NCBI GenBank assembly: GCA_030015575.1
Contig: JASDDO010000006.1
Span: forward strand, 104,896,045-104,960,044
Direction of reading: 5' to 3'
Length of the DNA stretch: 64,000 nucleotides
From: Agapanthus africanus
Lineage: Eukaryota > Streptophyta > Magnoliopsida > Asparagales > Amaryllidaceae
In this document: positions 44,481-55,144 of the stretch, piece after piece
Numbering within the stretch: the stretch's first letter is position 1
How the letters are laid out: the number at the start of each line of letters is the position of its first letter
Position numbers and translations under genes: made by a program
Notes under the pieces: generated by a model
What the model was told of the DNA's origin: nothing
Databases searched by the model: none
What the model saw: the letters and a program-made list of their open reading frames with translations, nothing else

Positions 44481-44527
44481 GCGCGGAACCGCGGCCAAAC
44501 CCCCACTTGGGCCGCGGTTCCGCCGCT
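44481..44527. repeat. GC-rich dyad, copia-2 leader
   Basis: GCGCGGAACCGCGGCC, 13 bases, then GGCCGCGGTTCCGCCGC. The arms are complementary at about 14-15 of 17 positions. It is about 200-250 nt downstream of the PBS. Confidence 0.88.
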
Positions 44528-45735
44528 GAACAGTGTCCTTGCTGTGTGAAATTTCTTCAGTAGCTTTATGGGGTTTAAATTGGGGTTTTGGAATATTAAA
44601 ATTGGGCCAATTATTTCTGTGAGTGCTACAGTATTCCTTTGGGGCCCACTTGTTAATTTTTGATCGATCGAATATTTAAACACATTTTTCACAGTATTTA
44701 CATTATATCTGCGACCGTGAATGTCACTTGATCGGTAAATCCGGTCTAACTGCTATAGCCCGGTTAGACGGATTTGCGAACGTGACTTTCACGTTGATGT
44801 TCTGTTTTTGCTGTGATGTTGCGGATCGGTCGTGGGGGATAGCCTGGATGCAATGCTAGTACAGTTGTGGTTGTATTATGTACATTTGATATTGCGGGGC
44901 GAGCGTCCGACATGTGGACTGCCGTCACTGCCTGATTGTATTATTATTTTGGGGCACGGCCAGGTTGCGGTCGATGTACCCGTTGTATGTATATTTTACT
45001 TTCTGTACTAGGATTACCCCGCGGAGGGGTGCACGGATAGCCGGGTTCTAGAGGGCAACAAGCCCGCATCTCATGGCATTGAGACGGAGGGGGCTTCACT
45101 CTAGGATTGGCGGGCTATTCGCCGCACTCGTAGGGGGTACAGGTTGACCCAGGAGGGGTTCCCAAGTTGCCGGATTCCGTGAAGTGCTGGGTGGTCCATT
45201 CACGGTGATGAAGGGGGCTGCCTCGCTTCAGGTTTTGGCGGGTGACTTGCCGCGCCCGTAGGGGTCTAGGATTTCATTGCACAGGCTATCCATACGACCA
45301 GGGGAACGTCGGGTTTCAGTAGTGGCTCTGTGAAATCCGGGGATCCCGGATATCTGTATTGTTTCTGTGATGTTGTTCATTCTCTGTGATGTTGCATTTC
45401 TTTCACGCATTGAGCGAAATATAATATATTGGTATATATATTAGTAGATGTTGTATATGTTTTGCATCCGCGCTAGTCCAGGCCCCGCTCTGTCGTTAGT
45501 TAGCTAACCTAACGGGTAATGACGGGACCCAGTGGCGAATGCGGATGGCATATACGTACATCAGTATATTTTCGTTCTTTTTGGTGTGATCAATTGATGG
45601 GACTGCATTGATTCGGATCAATGCAAGTTAAAAACAAACCTAATCTGATGTTGTTGGAACACTTTTCAAAAAGTTGTTATTGCAAGGACGTTCACTTTTG
45701 TTTTGCATCGTGGTATTCAGATGGAATATCCTGCT

Positions 45736-45787
45736 CCTCAGTCGATGAGGCAAGGGGCGAGATCCCTTCACCGGGAGTGACCCCTTG
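45736..45787 (+). ncRNA. double-hairpin leader module, copia-2 copy 1
   Basis: Candidate structured RNA, not an established gene. Hairpin 1 is CCTCA(GTCGA)TGAGG. Hairpin 2 follows at once: outer stem CAAGGGG/CCCCTTG and inner stem TCCC(TTCACC)GGGA, with bulges CGAGA and GTGA. Confidence 0.6.
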
Positions 45788-45873
45788 GACAAAAAGTTAG
45801 CGTCAGGGCATTAACTTCACTATAGCCGATTACTTTTGCTTTGCATCGCGGTATTCATTTGGAATATCCTGCA

Positions 45874-45925
45874 CCCCATTCTACGGGGAAAGAGCCGAGA
45901 TCCCTTCACCGGGAATGACCTCTTT
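45874..45925 (+). ncRNA. double-hairpin leader module, copia-2 copy 2
   Basis: Hairpin 1 is CCCC(ATTCTAC)GGGG. Hairpin 2 has outer stem AAAGAG/CTCTTT and the same inner stem TCCC(TTCACC)GGGA. The outer stem differs from copy 1 at several positions but is fully paired. Confidence 0.6.
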
Positions 45926-46062
45926 AGCAACGGTTTTCGTCACTATATTTTTAAAAAGCTATCAGTTCCTTCGACGATATCAAGTTCATTACGTTAAAGG
46001 TTTTCGCCAGAAACCATTCGTAGCCCTCCGTCGTTTCAGACGGGTTGCACGTAGTATTCATG

Positions 46063-46272
46063 CTATGTTTGTTGGCATTCGTCAAGGCATAGTGTATGGT
46101 AGCTGCTTGTTGCCTTTCTGCAGCATAGATAGATGCGTTGGTTTGGGACAGTCGTATAGCCTTGTTGGCCTTCGTCAAGGGCTTGTGCGGGTGGATTCAA
46201 ATTAACCTGGAGAATGACGGGTAGAACTTGACATGTGACTTATGATTTGTTGGCCTTCGTCAAGGTCATAAG
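46063..46272 (+). ncRNA. three hairpins with a common loop core, copia-2 leader
   Basis: The loop core TTGTTGGCCTTCGTCAAGG (first copy TTGTTGGCATTCGTCAAGG) occurs three times, each enclosed by a different stem: CTATG/CATAG (46063-46092), AGCC-TTG/CAAGGGCT (46158-46183), CTTATGA/TCATAAG (46239-46272). Candidate structured RNA. Confidence 0.55.
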
Positions 46273-46300
46273 AGCATGGGGCAGAAAACACATCGGGAGT

Positions 46301-49300
46301 TTCAAAAGAACTGAAATTTGCCAGATATGCGCATACCTTGTGGAGTGTGATGACGTGAGCGGATTCCGTCATGTTATCATGCGATGATAGTTGGATCTCG
46401 ATTCCCACTGATGAGTTAGTTTACTCCTCGGGTAACCCCGACTAATTCTTCTTTTAGGTTTGGAGGAGAATTTGAGGTACAGTGGGAGGATTCCAGATTA
46501 GATAAATTGGTAACCATTCTGATCTAGGTTAGAGTGCACGCTGAGTGTTTCTTTTCTCTCTCTCTTTGGCAGCGACCATTCCCCCGACCCTAAGACTTTG
46601 ACCAAAATTGACCGAACCTTCTTAACATTGGCTTTTGGATTGTCAGAGTTGCAAACCTCATTGCCACTCCTACTTTTACCTTTTTCTCTAGGACACCCCG
46701 TATTACTACGAACGTCCACTTCCATTGGACAAAACCATCGTATGGTTAGATACGAACTCGAAAGAATTTATTCGAGGATGGTTTCAGGTTCTGGAGGAAA
46801 CGAATAGGACTATTCAGTTGTCTTTTCCTTTTTCCTTCTCTCAAGTTGTGAGTACTCCTTGGTTTAGGAGATAGTACACCTATTACGCAAATTGGATAGT
46901 CTTCTTCCAAACCATAGGCAGGTGCCGACCGGTAGGGAATGAAGAAAACCAATTAGCATAACGATGGTGTGCAGAAGGTATTAAGTTAAGACAAAGCAAG
47001 GGATTAGTAAGAGGGCAAAGTAAATTGCGACTGATATTCACGACCAAACAAAGTATTCCTTCGCCAATCCTAAATCACCTTTGTATTTCTCCAGGACACT
47101 CCGTATCACTACGAAGATCCACAGTTTATTTGGATAATCCATCGTATGGTTATATACGAACTCGAAAGGAACTTGTTCCAGTTCGGGGATGGATCCTGGT
47201 TCAGGAGAAATAGGAATAAGGTTTATTCAGGTGTCTTTTATCTTCACCTTCTCTCATTGCGAGTGTTCTTGGGATTAGGACAGTACACCCGTTATGCTTA
47301 TTGGATAGTCTTCTTCCAAACCATAGGCTGGTGCCGAACGGTAGGGAAGGAAGAAAACCATTTGGCCTAAAGGGGTGTACAGAAGGTAAAGACTAAAGGC
47401 ATATGAAGGGATTTGGAGAGGTGGCAAAGAACTATACGGTTACAGTCGTGAATCTGGAAGAGGAATTACTAGGAATACCGGGATACCCATCGAAACATTT
47501 CAATGTTTCAATTTCACTGTGTAATGTTAAAAGAAAACTGATTTCCCGATTAGATACTTGCTCCAGGGTATGTATTTACCATGTATGATTCTCACATCTG
47601 TATGGTTTTACAGATGATGAGTGGGAGTAAGTTATTGGGAATTGGGTGGTCATCCTCATTGTATCGGGATTCGTTGTAATCAGTGATATTTGAGGAAATC
47701 ACCTGGGCTGTTTGCCGGTTGGCAAATATTTGGTTTTGAATATCCGCTTTTATGCACCAATTTCAAATTGATATATCTGTACGTCTATTTTCATAGAGTG
47801 AGATATACCTTTCTGAAATTATGTCTATGACATTTACCTATATCAGTGGATGGTTAGGTAAGGAGCATTAAACAGCGGTGTAATTCTTCTTAACCATAAG
47901 AACAGTTTTCAACCTACGACACACAGTGATTGAGTTATCAGACTCAAGGGACTTATACAGAGTATTGTATGTTGTCCAAGGTCCATCAGGACAGAGGGGT
48001 TGGTCCTCGTACTATATTCGGTTTACTTATGACTTCACTAGTTTTTAGACAGGTGTTTCGTGTAGACACAGGGTCCGAATTTTGAGAAGTTATAGGTATT
48101 TGAATAGAGTAGAGAACCAGGTGTAGCAAGTATCGGGATTCTTCAAAGTGATCGAAGATATAGACACTTATGCATGGTAATCAGTTGATAGTAATGATAA
48201 AGAGATCTTGCTGCTCTTTCAGGTTATTCATAATTGGAAGCATTCCTAAGTTGAGTAACGCTGATCGGCCTCTCTCCATTTAGTTGACATGCGCTGGAGA
48301 CAGCTGCATGATTTGAATCTGGTTCAATTAAATCAGTGCCTCTGTTCCTATATGGGATATAGAACAGTTCGCATCTTAACGATGTTAAGGTACGGGGAGT
48401 TGTCCGGTTTATGCTTAAAACCAGACACTGGACAACTCAAGGCACGTTTCTGTAATGGCTGTTTGTGGGTTGACCCAGGCTATGACGAGGGTTGATTTTC
48501 TACCATCTGGATGAACAATCGCAATATTGTTGTAGACTCGCCACAGTTTTATTAAAAATGGACTTTTTCAGAAAAACAGTAGTGGGAGTATGGTAGAACT
48601 GGAAGTGATTCCAGAACCACAAACGATTACTGAAGATTTGACAAAGAACCTAAAGATTCGATCTGGATTGACATTCCATTGGCCACTCTGCAGATAAGGT
48701 GGGTAACTTCAGGCACCCGAGAGGTACTACGGTAGCCTCAAGGACGGTGACAGGGAAGTTCTTGTTTACCCACAATTACCATTGCTGTTGTTCCAGGCTG
48801 CGAGACCCGGCGGGAGGATGAGTATAGCGTCGCTCTAAACTAGTTTTAGAAGTGTACGGCTATATGACTCTGCCAGAGGGTTGTCGTAGTCAGTGGGAGC
48901 AGCGGAAGCATTGGTGGACAGGTAGCTTATGTCTATTTATAGACTAAAGCAAGAATAGCGGAGATAGATCATCTATTTCTGACGTGACAGTCATAGGTTT
49001 GACTTCATCAGAATAGGAGATGGATCTGTTGAGAAGATAGTAGGGTGTGATATCCTGGTATTTGGATGACATACACAGAGTAGGAAAAGAAACTCCTATA
49101 CTACAGTCGGTTATACTTTGGTCGTCACACAGTGGTTTCTCCACAAAGGAAATGGATTTTATATTATACATACTGGTTACTAGATCTATGGTTTTAGATC
49201 TAGATTTGGGTGGTTTCCCAATCAGGGTACTTGACAGCATTCTAAGAGTATTTAGAATGGACGACTCCTGGCACGGTAGTGTACCTGCAGGTAATGGAGT

Positions 49301-49978
49301 CACCCTCTCTAAAGGTGTCTTACAGACTAAAGGGGAGAGGGACGTGCATGATTGGCAGATCACTTGCTCAGGCAATTGAGTCACTCATGAGATGTCAAGT
49401 ACCACACCAGATGTTGTTCTTGCACTAGATGCAATAAGTTGACTTTAATCCAATCCTGGAGAAACGGTCGGAAGCATTTTTAGAACATAAGTGAATGTTC
49501 TAGGGATATGATAACGACAGCCTTATCCAGGAGACAGTCATCATTCCAGGCTTCCAAGGTGACATGGACGACAAGGAGGTTGTCAGAGTTATAGTTTTCC
49601 TTCTGACGAGGGGCAGTATTTTGGACAGGTGATCCAAGGCAATACTGAGGGAGGCATGGCGCAGGATACTGATTGAGTTCAGTTGACGATACAGTCTAAG
49701 AAGTTTGGATTTGGAGTTCGCTTATGAGCTATGTCCCATCAGACAACCAGACACATTCTAAGACAGGTATTGCTCATTTCGGGAGATGGGTTTCTCCGCG
49801 AACTTGAGATATAGAGAGACATGGAAAGAGACAACAAAGCGGATCCACTCACTAAGGCTATTCCTCGAACGCAATAGTTTCGCAAACGAGCTTTGTGAAA
49901 CTGACTAGTAGAGGAGTTGGGTGTTCGGTATCACAGGGGCTGTGAGTATGCGACATCGCAATAATTAGCCTTGGGTGC
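46301..49978 (+). pseudogene. copia-2 degenerate gag-pol region
   Basis: There is no open frame of note. A 300-bp stretch is duplicated with a period of about 403 bp (46691-46980 and 47094-47390). Near 48290-48470 the translation in shifting frames gives ALETAA and SIKSVPL pieces, as in the copia integrase end. Near 48950-49110 the sequence follows the copia-1 RT, with a YLDDI box. RNase H traces precede DNKADPLTKAIPRT at 49833-49875. The antisense frames 48944-49384 are shadows. Decay is far beyond what the LTR divergence predicts. Confidence 0.75.
46691..47390 (+). repeat. two diverged copies of a ~300-bp unit, period about 403 bp
   Basis: Matching landmarks: GGACACCCCGTATTACTACG (46691) and GGACACTCCGTATCACTACG (47094), ATCGTATGGTTA(G/T)ATACGAACTCGAAAG, GGATAGTCTTCTTCCAAACC, and GGTAGGGAA(T/G)GAAGAAAACCA. 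Identity is roughly 80% by eye. It is within the dead coding region. Confidence 0.8.
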
Positions 49979-49989
49979 AAGTGGGAGAT
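49979..49989 (+). other. polypurine tract of copia-2
   Basis: AAGTGGGAGAT directly before the LTR start TGTTGG; the same tract is used by copia-1. Confidence 0.85.
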
Positions 49990-52297
49990 TGTTGGAGATA
50001 ATGCCCTCAGAGTCAATTATTGGATCACAGGCACGTGATTGAGGGAGGACCTATCCCGGTAGGACAGTCTTACTCGAGATGATAGTATGCTATCTGGTTT
50101 ACCTTTATCATCGTGTACTGCTTTAGGTGACCTGACAAGTCGCTATTACACGATGGTAGAGCCCCTAGGATTCTTGCTTGACCACCAGCAGTATGAGGGC
50201 GATCATATACGTGGGAGCTGGCAGTCTATAAGCATATCCTTAAATGGTCCCTAGTCATGTGAGTTTCGAGACAGGGCATCGTTACTCCAGAGTAGACTAG
50301 TGTATACAATCGAGACCCCGACGAGGGGCGGTGGCCGGTCTTACAAGCCACTGGTGTCAGTTGGATCACCTAAGATGTATACAGGTGCTCATTGGGTTAT
50401 GAGTACACCGGACAGGACTCGCCGGGAACATGCAAGTTGGTCATATACCAGACGTCAGATGGCAGTTCCCTGGTGACATGTGTGCAGGTTAGTTCATCGA
50501 CATGGGGATCGTCATTTGTCTCGTGTGAGTTCCCACTGTACTTTGATTACTACCCTACCACGGCTCAAAGGAGTCGTGCAAACAGGTTTTAGTTGGGTAC
50601 AGTCCCGAGCCACATGGAGGCAGTGAGCGTATCTTCAGGGGTTCGTCTCCCCCGGTATTGGGGGTGAGGTCGTGCTGTGTCTAGGAGAGCCATTACACGA
50701 AGTCCTTGGCCAAGGCAAGGAGATTTACTCGTAGGTATTCCAGTAGTATCTCAGGGTGTTCTGGGCTACACTCCGACACGACTTGTACCGCTTTTGGGGG
50801 TCTGACTTTTACCAACCCCCTAGGCCCGCCATGCGATGCTCATAGACGAACGGACCGGACTGCACGGATATTATCACTGACAGGCTCAGTAGGGTTGTCA
50901 GGCTGAGTTCGCTCACAGACGTCCCTTTTAGTCAATACCTGGTAGCCCGTTACGTATTGGCTTATACCTCTGACGTGCTAGTGGTTAAATCCACAACCAA
51001 GGTGTTGACGAGTCTTTAGAGTCCCTCACATTCTGTTACTCAGCTTTCGGGCGAAAGGTTGTAGAGGCCGTATGGAGATATGGCAAGGTCCGATCAGATA
51101 CGTGCGGTATTGCACGGATCAGGATCGGACAGTTTGTACTATAGGCCGTATGGAGATATGGCAAGGTCCGATCAGATACGTGCGGTATTGCACGGATCAG
51201 GATCGGACAGTTTGTACTATAGGCCGTATGGTTATATGGCAGGGTTCGATCAGATACGTGCGGTATTGCACGGATCAGGATCGAACGGATATTACTAGCC
51301 GGCTTTGGTATAAGCCGGATCCTAGTATAGTACAGTGGAGATTTTGTCTCATTGCATTTGTATTTCGGTCGAAATACAGATGCGGGTGTGTATGCACAGT
51401 ATCGGGGTTTTCCTGTAATTTATTACGGGACCAGTTTTCTGGAGTTGCCAGTTTGCTTTTCGTTTCGGCCGATTTCCTTTGTTCCGTTCATTGGCCGAAG
51501 ATTGGTGGAGAAGGGCTTATTTGCATTGTTGCAAATAAGCATTTGTGGAGGGGGTCTTTGCATATTATCATGTCATGATACTTGTCCCATCATTTGACTT
51601 TCCTTTTTCATGATAGCTTGACTTTGGATGTCATCATGGTTGTTGTTGATTGGTTGTTGGAGTATGGATTTGGTTGTGATGATTGTTTCTTTTCACCATT
51701 CTTTTCTCTCATGATTATGATAGTGGTTGAATCATCTATACACCACACACTCTCTCTCTAATCTCACTCCCTCCTTGTGTAGGGCCGGCCATTCCAAAGG
51801 GAATGGATGGGGATTCATTTTATGTGTGGCATTTTTGTTTCTCATGCTTGCTAGAAAAGTCCTCTAGCTCATTTCCAAAAGTTGATCTCTTTTCCTCCAC
51901 CAAAATAGCAATTCCACAACCCCAAAAATGAGACACAAGTTCTACAAATTCTACAGCAAACCTTGGGCACGTCGACTAGCCAGCTTCGTGCCCGAGTTGC
52001 CTCGGCATTGAGGCGGGAGCCCGTAAAAGAAGTAGGCGATGTAGTGCACTTCCGGCGACGAGGAGGAGACGGGACATTCCGCAGGAGATTGGGACGACGA
52101 CGAGAAGACCGGTGGACTCGGATCTGTCGGTATATCTCTCTTCCCTTTCTTATTAGTAGCTTAGACTTGTTAATGGTTACGATCCGTATGTTTAGTGCGC
52201 GGTGGTTCCGGTTTGCTAAGTCCGCAAAATTAAAGTTTTTCACTGCTTCAGCAGTCCGGCGTCGGATTGACGGCCGGGGCGCCGCCGTGCACTTACA
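49990..52297 (+). repeat. copia-2 3' LTR (2.3 kb)
   Basis: About 45 differences from the 5' LTR by eye, plus a 9-bp deletion near its start. It carries the same 78-bp array (51066-51291), including the compensatory change in unit 3. It ends GTGCACTTACA. Confidence 0.95.
51066..51291 (+). repeat. 78-bp hairpin repeat array, copia-2 3' LTR
   Basis: The homologue of 43037-43262, with 2.9 units and the same nested stems. Confidence 0.92.
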
Positions 52298-52589
52298 TAT
52301 ATGATATATTATATAGGCGTTACTTATGTTTTACACCCGTGCTAGCCCTGCCCTGCTCTTCCGTAAGTTACCTAACCTAACGGTGCACGAGGGGACATCG
52401 AGGCGAATGCGGATGGCATAAGTGTACGTCGTATTTATATGTGATGTTTAGGTAATTTAAATTATGGGACTTCATTAATGAGATTAATGAAATAAAAGAA
52501 ACCTAAAGATGTTGTAGATTCGAATTTCAAAATAAAACAGGTAGCCACAGTTCTTGCTTTGCACAGCGGTGTATATGATATATCCTGCA

Positions 52590-52641
52590 CCTAATTCGAT
52601 AAGGAAAGGACCGAGATCCCTTTACCGGGAGTGACTCCTTT
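52590..52641 (+). ncRNA. double-hairpin leader module, copia-1 III copy 1
   Basis: Hairpin 1 is CCTAA(TTCGA)TAAGG with one mismatch. Hairpin 2 has outer stem AAAGGA/TCCTTT and inner stem TCCC(TTTACC)GGGA. Confidence 0.6.
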
Positions 52642-52735
52642 AGCAATAACTGCCAGATGCTACACACTCGCTTTGTCTTTTGATTGCTTTTAAGAGTTTT
52701 TGCTTAGCACAGTGATATATATGATATATCCCGCG

Positions 52736-52788
52736 CCTCATTCGACGAGGAAAGGACCGACGATCCCTTCACCGGGAGTGACTCCTTT
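52736..52788 (+). ncRNA. double-hairpin leader module, copia-1 III copy 2
   Basis: Hairpin 1 is CCTCA(TTCGA)CGAGG with a mismatch next to the loop. Hairpin 2 has outer stem AAAGGA/TCCTTT and inner stem TCCC(TTCACC)GGGA, with left bulge CCGACGA. Confidence 0.6.
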
Positions 52789-52932
52789 AGCAAAACTAAA
52801 AAAGCCTCAAAAACACTCCATTTCAAAATTCATTCGATCCTACAACGATATCAAGTTCATTACACAATAGGTTTACAGAAAAACCTGTCGTAGCCCTCCG
52901 TCATTTCAGATAAGTACTAGTTAGTATTCGTG

Positions 52933-52961
52933 CTACGTTTGTTGACTATGTTAAGGCGTAG
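52933..52961 (+). ncRNA. loop-core hairpin, copia-1 III
   Basis: CTACG, loop TTTGTTGACTATGTTAAGG, CGTAG. It is homologous to the copia-2 hairpin at 46063-46092 (CTATG/CATAG); one stem pair changes from T-A to C-G with pairing kept. Confidence 0.55.
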
Positions 52962-52965
52962 TGTG

Positions 52966-55144
52966 TGTAGGGTTGCTAGGCACGCGCACAAGGGTCTACG
53001 AGGCATCAACCATGCCCGATTAAAAATTTAGCCGTGCCGAACAACCCGAATACGGATCTTTAAACTATAGATTAGGCGAAAACTAACATGCTAAACATTT
53101 TAACACTAAGTGAGAGGGATTACAACCTTTGTAGATCCGGTCCTTCACTTCATATGCTCCGTGTTGTGGTCCTTTCCCTGCGATCATCGGGTTCCGGACT
53201 CTCGAGAGGTTCCACGAAGAGAAAGGTGCAACCTTTGCTTCCGATCTTCGATACAAAGATGATCTACCTTGAAGTTTCGTTAACACAAGCTAACACTCAT
53301 GAAATGATGTGAACACCCTCATCTAAATGCCAAGGAAAGATGAGGATGATGAAGTAGGATTTTTGCTCTCTTTATTTATCTTTTTCTCACATTTATTCAT
53401 CACTTGAAGAAAATCTAGAAAGCTTTTTCATGAAAGAATGAAGGAAGAAAAAGATGAATTATGATTGAATTCCTTTTGTGATGAATAGTAATCAAGAATA
53501 TATGATTGATTATCCAACCATGGTCAAGGATGAGAGGCTAAACCAATGTAGAGAATAAACTAGAGTTAGGGTTTGGTTAGGTCAAAGCATGAGTCATAAC
53601 AAAATATCTTTATCATGACAAAATAGAATCCTTCTAGAATGAACAAGAAGGTGCTAACCCTAATCAAACCCTAATCCCTTTATATCATCCTTAAACATGT
53701 TTTATAATAAATCATATCATGTCACAATAATATATATCACATATATATTATATATTTGCAACAAAAGAAAATAATACAATTAACATATATCGCATATATA
53801 TCAATGTATTAATCCGGTGAGAAAAAGAATCTTTTAGTGAGCTAATATTAGTTAATGTAATTTAATATATCATATATATTATTATACATTAAATTATCGA
53901 TTCAACACTTGATCCGAAAATCCGGCTATATTGAATATAACTGACTAATATTTATCCGTACCGATTCATCGAATCAACACTTGATCCGATGACCCGGCTG
54001 ATATCATATATCGCGAGAATAGAATACGGTATCTCATATCGCATTATCCTCGGTCCCGCACATATCACATATGTGCCCCTACTCCATTTTGCCTGAGTCA
54101 AGAAACCTCTATGTAGTACTCTAAAGAATCGTCAATACGCTGGCAGTAGGTGATGATCATATCAAACATCCACAAGCTGCAAGCGGTCAGCTAAACGTAA
54201 CAGCTACCCAGGTATTGAGCGCTCAGAAGATCAACAAGCAAGCCTGTACATACTCCTGTGAATCCAAACAATAACACTCCCGTACAGTCCGGTCTCGTCG
54301 TCTGATATGTTGCATATCTCGCCTAGGGGTGGTAAACGTCAGACCCCAGTAGCTCGATAAGTCGTGTCGATATGAGGTCTATAACAGTTCGAGAAACTAC
54401 TGATAACACTTACCGGTAAATCTCAGCAACCCTGGCCAGGGATTTCCGGTTATAGCCAATCGAACACAGCATAACATCAACTCCCTATATCGGGAGAGAC
54501 GAATCCCCTCCTATCGCTCATTGCCTCCATATGATTCGGGACTGTACCCAAAAGCCACCTTTTTGCACGCCCTCTTGGACGTGGTATGATGGAAATCAAA
54601 GCACAGTGGGAATCACACAAGGCACTATGACGATCTCGGGTCAACAGACTACTCTGTACCAGTGTCACCGGAGAACTGCCATCTGACGTGAGGTATAATA
54701 CCATCTGGGAGTTCTCGGCGAGTCCGTCCAGTGTACCCAGTCTCCACTGAGCACCCGCACACCATCCTTGATGTCAAACACCGATGGATATGGGATCATC
54801 CATCGCCCATCATAATGGTCAAGATGCGTATACGCTAGTCTACTCTAGTGTATCGATGCCCTGTCTCGATACACCCTCGACTAGGAACAGTTATAGGATG
54901 TACTCGTCGACTATCGTAGCCCTACTAGTATGATCTCATCATAGTCCCAGTAGTCGAGTACACATCCTAAGGGCTTTATCAACATGTAACATAGAGACAA
55001 TCAGAGTACATGTTAAGATAAAGTACAACCAGATAGCGTACTATCATGTCGAGCAAGAAAGTCCTCCCTATATATGTCCAAGCATACATTACAATATACA
55101 TCGTATGTACAGTAATGGCCTCTAGAGCATACATATAACTAACA
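52966..55144 (-). repeat. copia-1 3' LTR, copy IV (2.18 kb)
   Basis: The sense strand starts TGTTAGTTATATG at 55144 and ends CAACCCTACA at 52966. It is of the copy II subtype in its last 300 bp (53034-53305). That stretch also appears, in the same plus-strand orientation, inside the copy V LTR (62033-62284). It has a degenerate palindrome pair near 53880-54000. Confidence 0.88.

Larger units (their letters stand above)
44281..46300 (+). other. copia-2 leader, structured and non-coding
   Basis: About 2 kb without a credible gene. In order: GC-rich dyad (44481-44527), a block shared with the copia-1 leader (44945-45290), two double-hairpin modules (45736-45787, 45874-45925), then three loop-sharing hairpins (46063-46092, 46158-46183, 46239-46272). 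The same order occurs in copia-1 III and IV. Confidence 0.75.
41952..52297 (+). mobile_element. copia-2: full-length but non-coding Ty1/copia element
   Basis: A 10.35 kb element: LTRs of about 2.31 kb at both ends, PBS, 5.7 kb internal region, purine tract and TSD. It is related to copia-1 (same landmark order in LTR, leader, pol remnants and 3' end) but clearly a separate family. The LTRs differ by roughly 2% by eye plus one 9-bp indel, yet the internal region has no gag, PR, INT or RT frame above about 150 codons. Remnants include an integrase-end stretch near 48290-48470, an RT-like YLDDI (about 49060) and a DNKADPLTKA C-terminus near 49833-49862. It is best described as a non-autonomous derivative moved by proteins of another element. 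Confidence 0.92.
26776..52965 (+). mobile_element. copia-1 copy III: 5' LTR and leader, twice interrupted
   Basis: LTR, PBS and about 2.5 kb of internal leader are split into 28983-29982, 41069-41951 and 52303-52965 by insertion of Athila-2 and copia-2. The joined order is proved by copies V (62618-64000) and IV (minus strand, 58350-60972), where the same sequence is uninterrupted. At 52965 it abuts the outer end of the inverted LTR of copy IV, so the coding part of this copy is missing. Confidence 0.88.
52298..52965 (+). other. copia-2 TSD right copy (52298-52302) and copia-1 III leader, third part
   Basis: TATAT repeats the left TSD. The leader then continues with two double-hairpin modules (52590-52641, 52736-52788), a GGTTT/AAACC hairpin near 52879-52896, and one loop-core hairpin (52933-52961). 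It ends abruptly at the inverted LTR of copy IV. Confidence 0.78.
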
